This document shows, piece by piece, positions 16,971 through 31,514 of a stretch of 64,000 nt of DNA (position 1 is the first letter of the stretch; each line of letters opens with the position of its first letter). Position numbers and translations under genes: made by a program. The stretch comes from Mimachlamys varia (lineage: Eukaryota > Mollusca > Bivalvia > Pectinida > Pectinidae). Where the stretch lies: contig OX392538.1 in the NCBI GenBank assembly GCA_947623455.1, forward strand, positions 29,263,001-29,327,000, given 5' to 3'. The notes below the pieces were generated by a model. That model had not been told where the DNA came from. It was given only the letters and a program-made list of their open reading frames with translations, and searched no databases.

Positions 16971-17780
16971 GACCAAGGTGAGCTTATGCCATACCGTGGC
17001 GCCCGGCGTCCGTCCGTCCGTTCGTCAACAATCGACTTCTTCATAACCAATGATCAGAATTTAATCAAATTTGGTAGGAAGCATGCCTGGGTGGCTACGA
17101 TTCAAATTTAAACAAATGAAGGGGCGTGGCCAAAAGGAATCCATTTGGCAATATTCATATTAACGACTTCTTCTCTGGATCTAAGCAATTAATGTAAAAC
17201 ATTCATATTTTAGTAGTAGCATTCTCATGTGGCTGGGATTTAAATTTATACAAAAGATTGGACTGACACCTCAGGGGCCTCATGAGTGGGGCAAAAAGGG
17301 GTCCATTGTCAATATTGACATAACTTTTAAACGGTTAAGATCCCCACCCCAAAACTATATATTCAATTGCTGAGCATAAAGAGACCATCACATTTGACTC
17401 AAGGGTCTGTCACGCCCTTTCCGACTTAACTACAATGTAATTGAGTTATAACTATTAAACTGTAGAGATCCCCACCACAAAACTATACTGTATACACTTG
17501 CTAAGCATAAAGAGATGATCACAATCATGATGTTAGATTTGACCCAAGGTCTGCCATACCCTTGCTGTCTTGACTCCTGAGTCATGACACTTAAACAGGA
17601 AAGATCCCCATCCCAAAACTAGATACACAATTGCTGGGGTAAACAGAGGATCACAAACATGATTAAAGATTTTATCCTAGTGATTCGCCACACCCTTACA
17701 GACTTACCACCACAAAACACTACAATTGCTGGGCATAAAGAGGGTATACAACTTAATATGAACCAATTTCAAATAAATTT
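16971..17780 (+). repeat. Old dispersed repeat with degenerate tandem of about 130 bp
   Basis: It opens with GACCAAGGTGAGCTTATGCC and a CGTCCGTCCGTCCGTTCGTC run (near 17007), a start that I recall from many bivalve repeats. It continues with AAATTTGGTAGGAAGCATG and GGGGCGTGGCC, the same order of landmarks as the 161-bp unit. GATCCCCACC-type segments followed by CATAAAGAG recur near 17339, 17467, 17604 and 17706 with heavy divergence. It appears to be an aged relative of the element at 2359-4434. Confidence 0.5.
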
Positions 17781-17920
17781 CCTCTAAATGCTCTTTTGAA
17801 TCAGAAAGCTTAAAGTATATTATATTTCAGCGATATGCTGGCTTTCAGACAATAAGTCATAAATATCAATCTACCAAAATTTGATCCTTTTGAAACCATC
17901 GACGTAACAGACGTCTGACA
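17781..17920. other. Short spacer
   Basis: No feature was seen in it. Confidence 0.4.
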
Positions 17921-18350
17921 GGCTATACACGTCAGGTCTGAAGGGGTTTCATATCTTAACAGGCCTTATACGTACGTCAGGTCTGAAGGGGTTTCATATC
18001 TTAACAGGAATTACACGTACGTCATGTCTGAAGGGGTTTCATATCTTAACAGGCCTTATACGTACGTCAGGTCTGAAGGGGTTTCATATCTTAACAGGAA
18101 TTACACGTACGTCAGGTCTGAAGGGGTTTCATATCTTAACAGGCCTTACACGTACGTCATGTCTGAAGGGGTTTCATATCTTAACAGGCCTTACACGTAC
18201 GTCAGGTTTGAAGGGGTTTCATATCTTAACAGGCCTTACACGTACGTCAGGTCTGAAGGGGTTTCATATCTTAAAAGGCCTTACACGTACGTCAGGTCTG
18301 AAGGGGTTTCATATCTTAACAGGCCCTACACGTCAGGTCTGTGGGGGTTT
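17921..18350. repeat. Tandem array of a 45-bp unit, about 9 copies
   Basis: AAGGGGTTTCATATC recurs at 17941, 17986, 18031, 18076, 18121, 18166, 18211 and 18256, exactly 45 bp apart, and in altered form at 18301 and 18340. Most units carry the palindrome ACGTACGT. The unit is a multiple of three, so one frame reads a 15-residue motif (SEGVSYLNRPYTYVR) over 18024-18380. That frame has no start context, splice evidence or neighbour that supports a gene. Confidence 0.93.
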
Positions 18351-18399
18351 CATTGCTGTTATTGTAAACCCGTCAAATAGACACCAGAAACAGACCTCA
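18351..18399. other. Junction between the 45-bp and 33-bp arrays
   Basis: About 49 bp of non-repeated sequence joins the two arrays. The 33-bp register begins at 18400. Confidence 0.8.
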
Positions 18400-21300
18400 G
18401 TATCAGTGAAGTACTTAGATGTGTTGTATACGGTATCAGTGAGGTACTTAGATGTGTTGTATACGGTATCAGTGAGGTACTTAGATGTGTTATATACGGT
18501 ATCAGTGAGGTACTTAGATGTGTTGTATACGGTATCAATGAAGTACTTGGATGTGTTGTATACGGTATCAATGAGGTACTTAGATGTGTTGTATACGGTA
18601 TCAGTGAAGTACTTGGATGTGTTATATACGGTATCAATGAGGTACTTAGATGTGTTGTATACGGTATCAGTGAGGTACTTAGATGTGTTGTATACGGTAT
18701 CAATGAAGTACTTAGATGTGTTATATACGGTATCAGTGAAGTACTTGGATGTGTTATATACGATATCAGTGAGGTACTTAGATGTGTTGTATACGGTATC
18801 AGTGAAGTACTTAGATGTGTTGTATACGGTATCAGTGAAGTACTTAGATGTGTTGTATACGGTATCAGTGAAGTACTTGGATGTGTTGTATACGGTATCA
18901 ATGAAGTACTTGGATGTGTTGTATACGGTATCAGTGAGGTACTTAGCTGTGTTATATACGGTATCAGTGAGGTACTTGGATGTGTTGTATACGGTATCAG
19001 TGAAGTACTTAGATGTGTTGTAACCGATATCAGTGAGGTACTTGGATGTGTTATATACGGTATCAGTGAGGTACTTAGATGTGTTGTATACGGTATCAGT
19101 GAGGTACTTAGATGTGTTATATACGGTATCAGTGAGGTACTTAGCTGTGTTATATACGGTATCAATGAGGTACTTAGCTGTGTTGTATACGGTATCAGTG
19201 AGGTACTTGGATGTGTTGTATACGGTATCAGTGAAGTACTTAGATGTGTTGTAACCGATATCAGTGAGGTACTTGGAAGTGTTATATACGGTATCAGTGA
19301 GGTACTTAGATGTGTTGTATACGGTATCAGTGAGGTATTTAGATGTGTTATATACGGTATCAGTGAGGTACTTAGCTGTGTTATATACGGTATCAGTGAG
19401 GTACTTAGCTGTGTTGTATACGGTATCAGTGAGGTACTTGGATGTGTTGTATACGGTATCAGTGAGGTACTTAGCTGTGTTGTATACGGTATCAATGAGG
19501 TACTTAGATGTGTTGTATACGGTATCAGTGAGGTACTTGGATGTGTTATATACGGTATCAGTGAAGTACTTAGATGTGTTGTATACGGTATCAGTGAGGT
19601 ACTTAGATGTGTTGTATACGGTATCAGTGAAGTACTTGGATGTGTTGTATACGGTATCAGTGAGGTACTTAGATGTGTTGTTTACGGTATCAGTGAAGTA
19701 CTTGGATGTGTTATATACGGTATCAGTGAGGTACTTAGCTGTGTTGTATACGGTATCAGTGAGGTACTTAGATGTGTTGTATACGGTATCAGTGAAGTAC
19801 TTGGATGTGTTATATACGGTATCAGTGAGGTACTTAGATGTGTTGTATACGGTATCAGTGAGGTACTTAGATGTGTTGTATACGGTATCAGTGAAGTACT
19901 TGGATGTGTTGTATACGGTATCAGTGAGGTACTTAGATGTGTTGTATACGGTATCAGTGAAGTACTTGGATGTGTTGTATACGGTATCAGTGAAGTACTT
20001 AGATGTGTTGTATACGGTATCAGTGAAGTACTTAGATGTGTTGTATACGGTATCAATGAGGTACTTAGATGTGTTGTATACGGTATCAGTGAGGTACTTA
20101 GATGTGTTGTATACTGTATCAATGAGGTACTTAGATGTGTTGTATACGGTATCAGTGAGGTACTTAGATGTGTTGTATACGGTATCAGTGAAGTACTTAG
20201 ATGTGTTGTATACGGTATCAGTGAGGTACTTGGATGTGTTGTATACGGTATCAGTGAGGTACTTAGATGTGTTGTATACGGTATCAGTGAAGTACTTGGA
20301 TGTGTTGTATACGGTATCAGTGAAGTACTTAGCTGTGTTGTATACGGTATCAGTGAAGTACTTAGATGTGTTGTATACGGTATCAGTGAGGTACTTGGAT
20401 GTGTTATATACGGTATCAGTGAGGTACTTGGATGTGTTGTATACGGTATCAGTGAAGTACTTGGATGTGTTGTATACGGTATCAATGAGGTACTTAGATG
20501 TGTTGTATACGGTATCAGTGAGGTACTTAGATGTGTTGTATACGGTATCAGTGAGGTACTTAGATGTGTTGTATACGGTATCAGTGAGGTACTTAGCTGT
20601 GTTGTATACGGTATCAGTGAGGTACTTAGCTGTGTTGTATACGGTATCAGTGAAGTACTTAGATGTGTTGTATACGGTATCAATGAAGTACTTAGATGTG
20701 TTGTATACGGTATCAGTGAAGTACTTAGATGTGTTATATACGGTATCAGTGAGGTACTTAGATGTGTTGTATACGGTATCAGTGAGGTACTTAGCTGTGT
20801 TATATACGATATCAGTGAAGTACTTAGATGTGTTATATACGGTATCAGTGAGGTACTTAGATGTGTTGTATACGGTATCAGTGAAGTACTTGGATGTGTT
20901 GTATACGGTATCAGTGAGGTACTTAGATGTGTTGTATACGGTATCAGTGAAGTACTTGGATGTGTTGTATACGGTATCAGTGAAGTACTTAGATGTGTTG
21001 TATACGGTATCAATGAGGTACTTAGATGTGTTGTATACGGTATCAGTGAAGTACTTGGATGTGTTGTATACGGTATCAGTGAGGTACTTAGATGTGTTGT
21101 ATACGGTATCAGTGAAGTACTTAGATGTGTTGTATACGGTATCAGTGAGGTACTTAGCTGTGTTATATACGATATCAGTGAAGTACTTAGATGTGTTGTA
21201 TACGGTATCAGTGAGGTACTTAGATGTGTTATATACAATATCAGTGAAGTACTTAGATGTGTTATATACGGTATCAGTGAGGTACTTAGCTGTGTTGTAT

Positions 21301-24300
21301 ACGGTATCAGTGAAGTACTTAGATGTGTTGTATACGGTATCAGTGAGGTACTTAGATGTGTTGTATACGGTATCAATGAGGTACTTAGATGTGTTATATA
21401 CGGTATCAGTGAGGTACTTAGATGTGTTGTATACGGTATCAGTGAGGTACTTGGATGTGTTGTATACGGTATCAGTGAAGTACTTAGATGTGTTGTATAC
21501 GGTATCAGTGAGGTACTTAGATGTGTTGTATACGGTATCAATGAGGTACATAGATGTGTTATATACGGTATCAGTGAAGTACTTGGATGTGTTGTATACG
21601 GTATCAGTGAGGTACTTAGATGTGTTGTATATGGTATCAGTGAAGTACTTAGATGTGTTGTATACGGTATCAGTGAGGTACTTAGCTATGTTGTATACGG
21701 TATCAGTGAAGTACTTAGATGTGTTATATACGGTATCAGTGAGGTACTTAGATGTGTTGTATACGGTATCAGTGAGGTACTTAGCTGTGTTATATACGAT
21801 ATCAGTGAAGTACTTAGATGTGTTATATACGGTATCAGTGAGGTACTTAGATGTGTTATATACGATATCAGTGAAGTACTTAGATGTGTTATATACGGTA
21901 TCAGTGAGGTACTTAGCTGTGTTGTATACGGTATCAGTGAAGTACTTAGATGTGTTGTATACGGTATCAGTGAGGTACTTAGATGTGTTGTATACGGTAT
22001 CAATGAGGTACTTAGATGTGTTATATACGGTATCAGTGAAGTACTTAGCTGTGTTGTATACGGTATCAGTGAGGTACTTAGCTGTGTTGTATACGGTATC
22101 AGTGAAGTACTGAGATGTGTTATATACGGTATCAGTGAGGTACTTAGATGTGTTGTATACGGTATCAGTGAGGTACTTAGCTTTGTTATATACGATATCA
22201 GTGAAGTACTTAGATGTGTTATATACGGTATCAGTGAGGTACTTAGATGTGTTATATACGATATCAGTGAAGTACTTAGATGTGTTGTATACGGTATCAG
22301 TGAGGTACTTAGATGTGTTGTATACGGTATCAATGAGGTACTTAGATGTGTTGTATACGGTATCAGTGAGGTACTTAGATGTGTTGTATACGGTATCAGT
22401 GAGGTACTTAGATGTGTTGTATACGGTATCAATGAGGTACTTAGATGTGTTGTATACGGTATCAGTGAGGTACTTAGATGTGTTGTATACGGTATCAATG
22501 AGGTACTTAGATGTGTTGTATACGGTATCAGTGAGGTACTTAGATGTGTTGTATACGGTATCAGTGAGGTACTTAGATGTGTTGTATACGGTATCAGTGA
22601 GGTACTTAGATGTGTTGTATACGGTATCAATGAGGTACTTAGATGTGTTTTATACGGTATCAGTGAAGTACTTAGCTGTGTTGTATACGGTATCAGTGAA
22701 GTACTTAGATGTGTTGTATACGGTATCAGTGAGGTACTTAGATGTGTTGTATACGGTATCAATGAGGTACTTAGATGTGTTGTATACGGTATCAGTGAGG
22801 TACTTAGCTGTGTTGTATACGGTATCAGTGAAGTACTTAGATGTGTTATATACGGTATCAGTGAGGTACTTAGATGTGTTGTATACGGTATCAGTGAGGT
22901 ACTTAGCTGTGTTATATACGATATCAGTGAAGTACTTAGATGTGTTATATACGGTATCAGTGAGGTACTTAGATGTGTTATATACGATATCAGTGAAGTA
23001 CTTAGATGTGTTGTATACTGTATCAATGAGGTACTTAGATGTGTTGTATACGGTATCAGTGAGGTACTTGGATGTGTTGTATACGGTATCAGTGAGGTAC
23101 TTAGATGTGTTGTATACGGTATCAATGAGGTACTTAGATGTGTTATATACGGTATCAGTGAGGTACTTAGCTGTGTTGTATACGGTATCAGTGAGGTACT
23201 TAGATGTGTTGTATACGGTATCAGTGAGGTACTTAGATGTGTTGTATACGGTATCAGTGAGGTACTTATCTGTGTTGTATTAGGTATCAGTGAGGTACTT
23301 AGATGTGTTGTATACGGTATCAGTGAAGTACTTAGATGTGTTATATACGGTATCAGTGAGGTACTTAGATGTGTTGTATACGGTATCAGTGAAGTACTTG
23401 GATGTGTTGTATACGGTATCAGTGAGGTACTTAGATGTGTTGTATACGGTATCAGTGAAGTACTTGGATGTGTTGTATACGGTATCAGTGAAGTACTTAG
23501 ATGTGTTGTATACGGTATCAATGAGGTACTTAGATGTGTTGTATACGGTATCAGTGAAGTACTTGGATGTGTTGTATACGGTATCAGTGAGGTACTTAGA
23601 TGTGTTGTATACGGTATCAGTGAAGTACTTAGATGTGTTGTATACGGTATCAGTGAGGTACTTAGCTGTGTTATATACGATATCAGTGAAGTACTTAGAT
23701 GTGTTGTATACGGTATCAGTGAGGTACTTAGATGTGTTATATACAATATCAGTGAAGTACTTAGATGTGTTATATACGGTATCAGTGAGGTACTTAGCTG
23801 TGTTGTATACGGTATCAGTGAAGTACTTAGATGTGTTGTATACGGTATCAGTGAGGTACTTAGATGTGTTGTATACGGTATCAATGAGGTACTTAGATGT
23901 GTTATATACGGTATCAGTGAGGTACTTAGATGTGTTGTATACGGTATCAGTGAGGTACTTGGATGTGTTGTATACGGTATCAGTGAAGTACTTAGATGTG
24001 TTGTATACGTTATCAGTGAGGTACTTAGATGTGTTGTATACGGTATCAATGAGGTACATAGATGTGTTATATACGGTATCAGTGAAGTACTTGGATGTGT
24101 TGTATACGGTATCAGTGAGGTACTTAGATGTGTTATATACGGTATCAGTGAGGTACTTAGATGTGTTGTATACGGTATCAGTGAGGTACTTAGCTGTGTT
24201 ATATACGATATCAGTGAAGTACTTAGATGTGTTATATACGGTATCAGTGAGGTACTTAGATGTGTTATATACGATATCAGTGAAGTACTTAGATGTGTTA

Positions 24301-26241
24301 TATACGGTATCAGTGAGGTACTTAGCTGTGTTGTATACGGTATCAGTGAAGTACTTAGATGTGTTGTATACGGTATCAGTGAGGTACTTAGATGTGTTGT
24401 ATACGGTATCAATGAGGTACTTAGATGTGTTATATACGGTATCAGTGAAGTACTTAGCTGTGTTGTATACGGTATCAGTGAGGTACTTAGCTGTGTTGTA
24501 TACGGTATCAGTGAAGTACTGAGATGTGTTATATACGGTATCAGTGAGGTACTTAGATGTGTTGTATACGGTATCAGTGAGGTACTTAGCTTTGTTATAT
24601 ACGATATCAGTGAAGTACTTAGATGTGTTATATACGGTATCAGTGAGGTACTTAGATGTGTTATATACGATATCAGTGAAGTACTTAGATGTGTTGTATA
24701 CTGTATCAATGAGGTACTTAGATGTGTTGTATACGGTATCAGTGAGGTACTTGGATGTTTTGTATATGGTATCAGTGAGGTACTTAGATGTGTTGTATAC
24801 GGTATCAATGAGGTACTTAGATGTGTTATATACGGTATCAGTGAGGTACTTAGCTGTGTTGTATACGGTATCAGTGAGGTACTTAGATGTGTTGTATACG
24901 GTATCAGTGAGGTACTTAGATGTGTTGTATACGGTATCAGTGAGGTACTTATCTGTGTTGTATACGGTATCAGTGAGGTACTTAGATGTGTTGTATACGG
25001 TATCAGTGAGGTACTTAGCTGTGTTGTATACGGTATCAGTGAGGTACTTAGATGTGTTGTATACGGTATCAATGAGGTAATTAGATGTGTTATATACGGT
25101 ATCAGTGAGGTACTTAGCTGTGTTGTATACGGTATCAATGAGGTACTTAGATGTGTTGTATACGGTATCAGTGAGGTACTTAGATGTGTTGTATACGGTA
25201 TCAGTGAGGTACTTAGATGTGTTATATACGGTATCAGTGAAGTACTTAGATGTGTTGTATACGGTATCAGTGAAGTACTTAGATGTGTTGTATACGGTAT
25301 CAGTGAGGTACTTGGATGTGTTGTATACGGTATCAATGAGGTACTTAGATGTGTTGTATACGGTATCAATGAGGTACTTAGATGTGTTATATACGGTATC
25401 AGTGAAGTACTTAGCTGTGTTGTATACGGTATCAGTGAGGTACTTAGATGTGTTGTATACGGTATCAGTGAAGTACTTAGATGTGTTGTATACGGTATCA
25501 GTGAGGTACTTAGCTGTGTTATATACGATATCAGTGAAGTACTTAGATGTGTTATATACGGTATCAGTGAGGTACTTAGATGTGTTGTATACGGTATCAA
25601 TGAGGTACTTAGATGTGTTGTATACGGTATCAATGAGGTACTTAGCTGTGTTGTATACGGTATCAATGAGGTACTTAGCTGTGTTGTATACGGTATCAGT
25701 GAGGTACTTAGATGTGTTGTATACGGTATCAGTGAGGTACTTAGATGTGTTGTATATGGTATCAGTGAAGTACTTAGATGTGTTGTATACGGTATCAGTG
25801 AGGTACTTAGCTGTGTTGTATACGGTATCAGTGAAGTACTTAGATGTGTTATATACGGTATCAGTGAGGTACTTAGATGTGTTGTATACGGTATCAGTGA
25901 GGTACTTAGCTGTGTTATATACGATATCAGTGAAGTACTTAGATGTGTTATATACGGTATCAGTGAGGTACTTAGATGTGTTATATACGATATCAGTGAA
26001 GTACTTAGATGTGTTATATACGGTATCAGTGAGGTACTTAGCTGTGTTGTATACGGTATCAGTGAAGTACTTAGATGTGTTGTATACGGTATCAGTGAGG
26101 TACTTAGATGTGTTGTATACGGTATCAATGAGGTACTTAGATGTGTTATATACGGTATCAGTGAAGTACTTAGCTGTGTTGTATACGGTATCAGTGAGGT
26201 ACTTAGCTGTGTTGTATACGGTATCAGTGAAGTACTGAGAT

Positions 26242-29200
26242 GTGTTATATACGGTATCAGTGAGGTACTTAGATGTGTTGTATACGGTATCAGTGAGGTA
26301 CTTAGCTTTGTTATATACGATATCAGTGAAGTACTTAGATGTGTTATATAAGGTATCAGTGAGGTACTTAGATGTGTTATATACGATATCAGTGAAGTAC
26401 TTAGATGTGTTGTATACGGTATCAGTGAGGTACTTAGATGTGTTGTATACGGTATCAATGAGGTACTTAGATGTGTTGTATACGGTATCAGTGAGGTACT
26501 TAGATGTGTTGTATACGGTATCAGTGAGGTACTAAGATGTGTTGTATACGGTATCAATGAGGTACTTAGATGTGTTGTATACGGTATCAGTGAGGTACTT
26601 AGATGTGTTGTATACGGTATCAGTGAGGTACTTAGATGTGTTGTATACGGTATCAGTGAGGTACTTAGATGTGTTGTATACGGTATCAATGAGGTACTTA
26701 GATGTGTTTTATACGGTATCAGTGAAGTACTTAGCTGTGTTGTATACGGTATCAGTGAAGTACTTAGATGTGTTGTATACGGTATCAGTGAGGTACTTAG
26801 ATGTGTTGTATACAGTATCAATGAGGTACTTAGATGTGTTGTATACGGTATCAGTGAAGTACTTAGATGTGTTGTATACGGTATCAGTGAGGTACTTAGA
26901 TGTGTTGTATACGGTATCAATGAGGTACATAGATGTGTTATATACGGTATCAGTGAAGTACTTGGATGTGTTGTATACGGTATGAGTGAGGTACTTAGAT
27001 GTGTTGTATATGGTATCAGTGAAGTACTTAGATGTGTTGTATACGGTATCAGTGAGGTACTTAGCTATGTTGTATACGGTATCAGTGAAGTACTTAGATG
27101 TGTTATATACGGTATCAGTGAGGTACTTAGATGTGTTGTATACGGTATCAGTGAGGTACTTAGCTGTGTTATATACGATATCAGTGAAGTACTTAGATGT
27201 GTTATATACGGTATCAGTGAGGTACTTAGATGTGTTATATACGATATCAGTGAAGTACTTAGATGTGTTATATACGGTATCAGTGAGGTACTTAGCTGTG
27301 TTGTATACGGTATCAGTGAAGTACTTAGATGTGTTGTATACGGTATCAGTGAGGTACTTAGATGTGTTGTATACGGTATCAATGAGGTACTTAGATGTGT
27401 TATATACGGTATCAGTGAAGTACTTAGCTGTGTTGTATACGGTATCAGTGAGGTACTTAGCTGTGTTGTATACGGTATCAGTGAAGTACTGAGATGTGTT
27501 ATATACGGTATCAGTGAGGTACTTAGATGTGTTGTATACGGTATCAGTGAGGTACTTAGCTTTGTTATATACGATATCAGTGAAGTACTTAGATGTGTTA
27601 TATACGGTATCAGTGAGGTACTTAGATGTGTTATATACGATATCAGTGAAGTACTTAGATGTGTTGTATACGGTATCAGTGAGGTACTTAGATGTGTTGT
27701 ATACGGTATCAATGAGGTACTTAGATGTGTTGTATACGGTATCAGTGAGGTACTTAGATGTGTTGTATACGGTATCAGTGAGGTACTTAGATGTGTTGTA
27801 TACGGTATCAATGAGGTACTTAGATGTGTTGTATACGGTATCAGTGAGGTACTTAGATGTGTTGTATACGGTATCAATGAGGTACTTAGATGTGTTGTAT
27901 ACGATATCAGTGAGGTACTTAGATGTGTTGTATACGGTATCAGTGAGGTACTTAGATGTGTTGTATACGGTATCAGTGAGGTACTTAGATGTGTTGTATA
28001 CGGTATCAATGAGGTACTTAGATGTGTTGTATACGGTATCAGTGAAGTACTTAGCTGTGTTGTATACGGTATCAGTGAGGTACTTAGCTGTGTTGTATAC
28101 GGTATCAGTGAAGTACTTAGATGTGTTATATACGGTATCAGTGAGGTACTTAGATGTGTTGTATACGGTATCAGTGAGGTACTTAGCTGTGTTATATACG
28201 ATATCAGTGAAGTACTTAGATGTGTTATATACGGTATCAGTGAGGTACTTAGATGTGTTATATACGATATCAGTGAAGTACTTAGATGTGTTATATACGG
28301 TATCAGTGAGGTACTTAGCTGTGTTGTATACGGTATCAGTGAAGTACTTAGATGTGTTGTATACGGTATCAGTGAGGTACTTAGATGTGTTGTATACGGT
28401 ATCAATGAGGTACTTAGATGTGTTATATACGGTATCAGTGAAGTACTTAGCTGTGTTGTATACGGTATCAGTGAGGTACTTAGCTGTGTTGTATACGGTA
28501 TCAGTGAAGTACTGAGATGTGTTATATACGGTATCAGTGAGGTACTTAGATGTGTTGTATACGGTATCAGTGAGGTACTTAGCTTTGTTATATACGATAT
28601 CAGTGAAGTACTTAGATGTGTTATATACGGTATCAGTGAGGTACTTAGATGTGTTATATACGATATCAGTGAAGTACTTAGATGTGTTGTATACGGTATC
28701 AGTGAGGTACTTAGATGTGTTGTATACGGTATCAATGAGGTACTTAGATGTGTTGTATACGGTATCAGTGAGGTACTTAGATGTGTTGTATACGGTATCA
28801 GTGAGGTACTAAGATGTGTTGTATACGGTATCAATGAGGTACTTAGATGTGTTGTATACGGTATCAGTGAGGTACTTAGATGTGTTGTATACGGTATCAG
28901 TGAGGTACTTAGATGTGTTGTATACGGTATCAGTGAGGTACTTAGATGTGTTGTATACGGTATCAATGAGGTACTTAGATGTGTTTTATACGGTATCAGT
29001 GAAGTACTTAGCTGTGTTGTATACGGTATCAGTGAAGTACTTAGATGTGTTGTATACGGTATCAGTGAGGTACTTAGATGTGTTGTATACAGTATCAATG
29101 AGGTACTTAGATGTGTTGTATACGGTATCAGTGAAGTACTTAGATGTGTTGTATACGGTATCAGTGAGGTACTTAGATGTGTTGTATACGGTATCAATGA

Positions 29201-29769
29201 GGTACATAGATGTGTTATATACGGTATCAGTGAAGTACTTGGATGTGTTGTATACGGTATGAGTGAGGTACTTAGATGTGTTGTATATGGTATCAGTGAA
29301 GTACTTAGATGTGTTGTATACGGTATCAGTGAGGTACTTAGCTATGTTGTATACGGTATCAGTGAAGTACTTAGATGTGTTATATACGGTATCAGTGAGG
29401 TACTTAGATGTGTTGTATACGGTATCAGTGAGGTACTTAGCTGTGTTATATACGATATCAGTGAAGTACTTAGATGTGTTATATACTGTATCAGTGAGGT
29501 ACTTAGATGTGTTATATACGATATCAGTGAAGTACTTAGATGTGTTATATACGGTATCAGTGAGGTACTTAGCTGTGTTGTATACGGTATCAGTGAAGTA
29601 CTTAGATGTGTTGTATACGGTATCAGTGAGGTACTTAGATGTGTTGTATACGGTATCAATGAGGTACTTAGATGTGTTATATACGGTATCAGTGAAGTAC
29701 TTAGCTGTGTTGTATACGGTATCAGTGAGGTACTTAGCTGTGTTGTATACGGTATCAGTGAAGTACTGA
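26242..29769. repeat. Higher-order duplication in the 33-bp array, offset 2,277 bp (69 units)
   Basis: The block 26242-27492 recurs at 28519-29769 with the same order of rare variants, including a TACTAAGATG unit (26533 and 28810) and a GTATGAGTGA unit (26980 and 29257). The offset is 2,277 bp, exactly 69 units. Confidence 0.85.
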
Positions 29770-31514
29770 GATGTGTTATATACGGTATCAGTGAGGTACT
29801 TAGATGTGTTGTATACAGTATCAGTGAGGTACTTAGCTTTGTTATATACGATATCAGTGAAGTACTTAGATGTGTTATATACGGTATCAGTGAGGTACTT
29901 AGATGTGTTATATACGATATCAGTGAAGTACTTAGATGTGTTGTATACGGTATCAGTGAGGTACTTAGATGTGTTGTATACGGTATCAATGAGGTACTTA
30001 GATGTGTTGTATACGGTATCAGTGAGGTACTTAGATGTGTTGTATACGGTATCAGTGAGGTACTTAGATGTGTTGTATACGGTATCAATGAGGTACTTAG
30101 ATGTGTTGTATACGGTATCAGTGAGGTACTTAGATGTGTTGTATACGGTATCAATGAGGTACTTAGATGTGTTGTATACGGTATCAGTGAGGTACTTAGA
30201 TGTGTTGTATACGGTATCAGTGAGGTACTTAGATGTGTTGTATACGGTATCAGTGAGGTACTTAGATGTGTTGTATACGGTATCAATGAGGTACTTAGAT
30301 GTGTTTTATACGGTATCAGTGAAGTACTTAGCTGTGTTGTATACGGTATCAGTGAAGTACTTAGATGTGTTGTATACGGTATCAGTGAGGTACTTAGATG
30401 TGTTGTATACGGTATCAATGAGGTACTTAGATGTGTTGTATACGGTATCAGTGAGGTACTTAGCTGTGTTGTATACGGTATCAGTGAAGTACTTAGATGT
30501 GTTATATACGGTATCAGTGAGGTACTTAGATGTGTTGTATACGGTATCAGTGAGGTACTTAGCTGTGTTATATACGATATCAGTGAAGGACTTAGATGTG
30601 TTATATACGGTATCAGTGAGGTACTTAGATGTGTTATATACGATATCAGTGAAGTACTTAGATGTGTTGTATACTGTATCAATGAGGTACTTAGATGTGT
30701 TGTATACGGTATCAGTGAGGTACTTGGATGTGTTGTATACGGTATCAGTGAGGTACTTAGATGTGTTGTATACGGTATCAATGAGGTACTTAGATGTGTT
30801 ATATACGGTATCAGTGAGGTACTTAGCTGTGTTGTATACGGTATCAGTGAGGTACTTAGATGTGTTGTATACGGTATCAGTGAGGTACTTAGATGTGTTG
30901 TATACGGTATCAGTGAGGTACTTATCTGTGTTGTATTAGGTATCAGTGAGGTACTTAGATGTGTTGTATACGGTATCAGTGAAGTACTTAGATGTGTTAT
31001 ATACGGTATCAGTGAGGTACTTAGATGTGTTGTATACGGTATCAGTGAAGTACTTGGATGTGTTGTATACGGTATCAGTGAGGTACTTAGATGTGTTGTA
31101 TACGGTATCAGTGAAGTACTTGGATGTGTTGTATACGGTATCAGTGAAGTACTTAGATGTGTTGTATACGGTATCAATGAGGTACTTAGATGTGTTGTAT
31201 ACGGTATCAGTGAAGTACTTAGATGTGTTGTATACGGTATCAGTGAGGTACTTAGATGTGTTGTATACGGTATCAGTGAAGTACTTAGATGTGTTGTATA
31301 CGGTATCAGTGAGGTACTTAGCTGTGTTATATACGATATCAGTGAAGTACTTAGATGTGTTGTATACGGTATCAGTGAGGTACTTAGATGTGTTATATAC
31401 AATATCAGTGAAGTACTTAGATGTGTTATATACGGTATCAGTGAGGTACTTAGCTGTGTTGTATACGGTATCAGTGAAGTACTTAGATGTGTTGTATACG
31501 GTATCAGTGAGGTA

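Noticed and set aside
16859..17111. Overlapping frames on both strands at the start of a dispersed repeat
   Set aside because: They cross the repeat border and the CGTCCGTC run and have no family resemblance.
18024..18380. A 118-residue protein with SEGVSYLNRPYTYVR repeats
   Set aside because: The 45-bp unit is a multiple of three and stop-free in this frame. No start, splice or transcript evidence is visible.
18333..21551. Minus-strand protein with repeated YNTSKYLTDTV (sequon-rich, adhesive-like)
   Set aside because: Same artefact on the other strand. Its C-terminus simply runs into the junction sequence, and other minus frames are open over the same bases.
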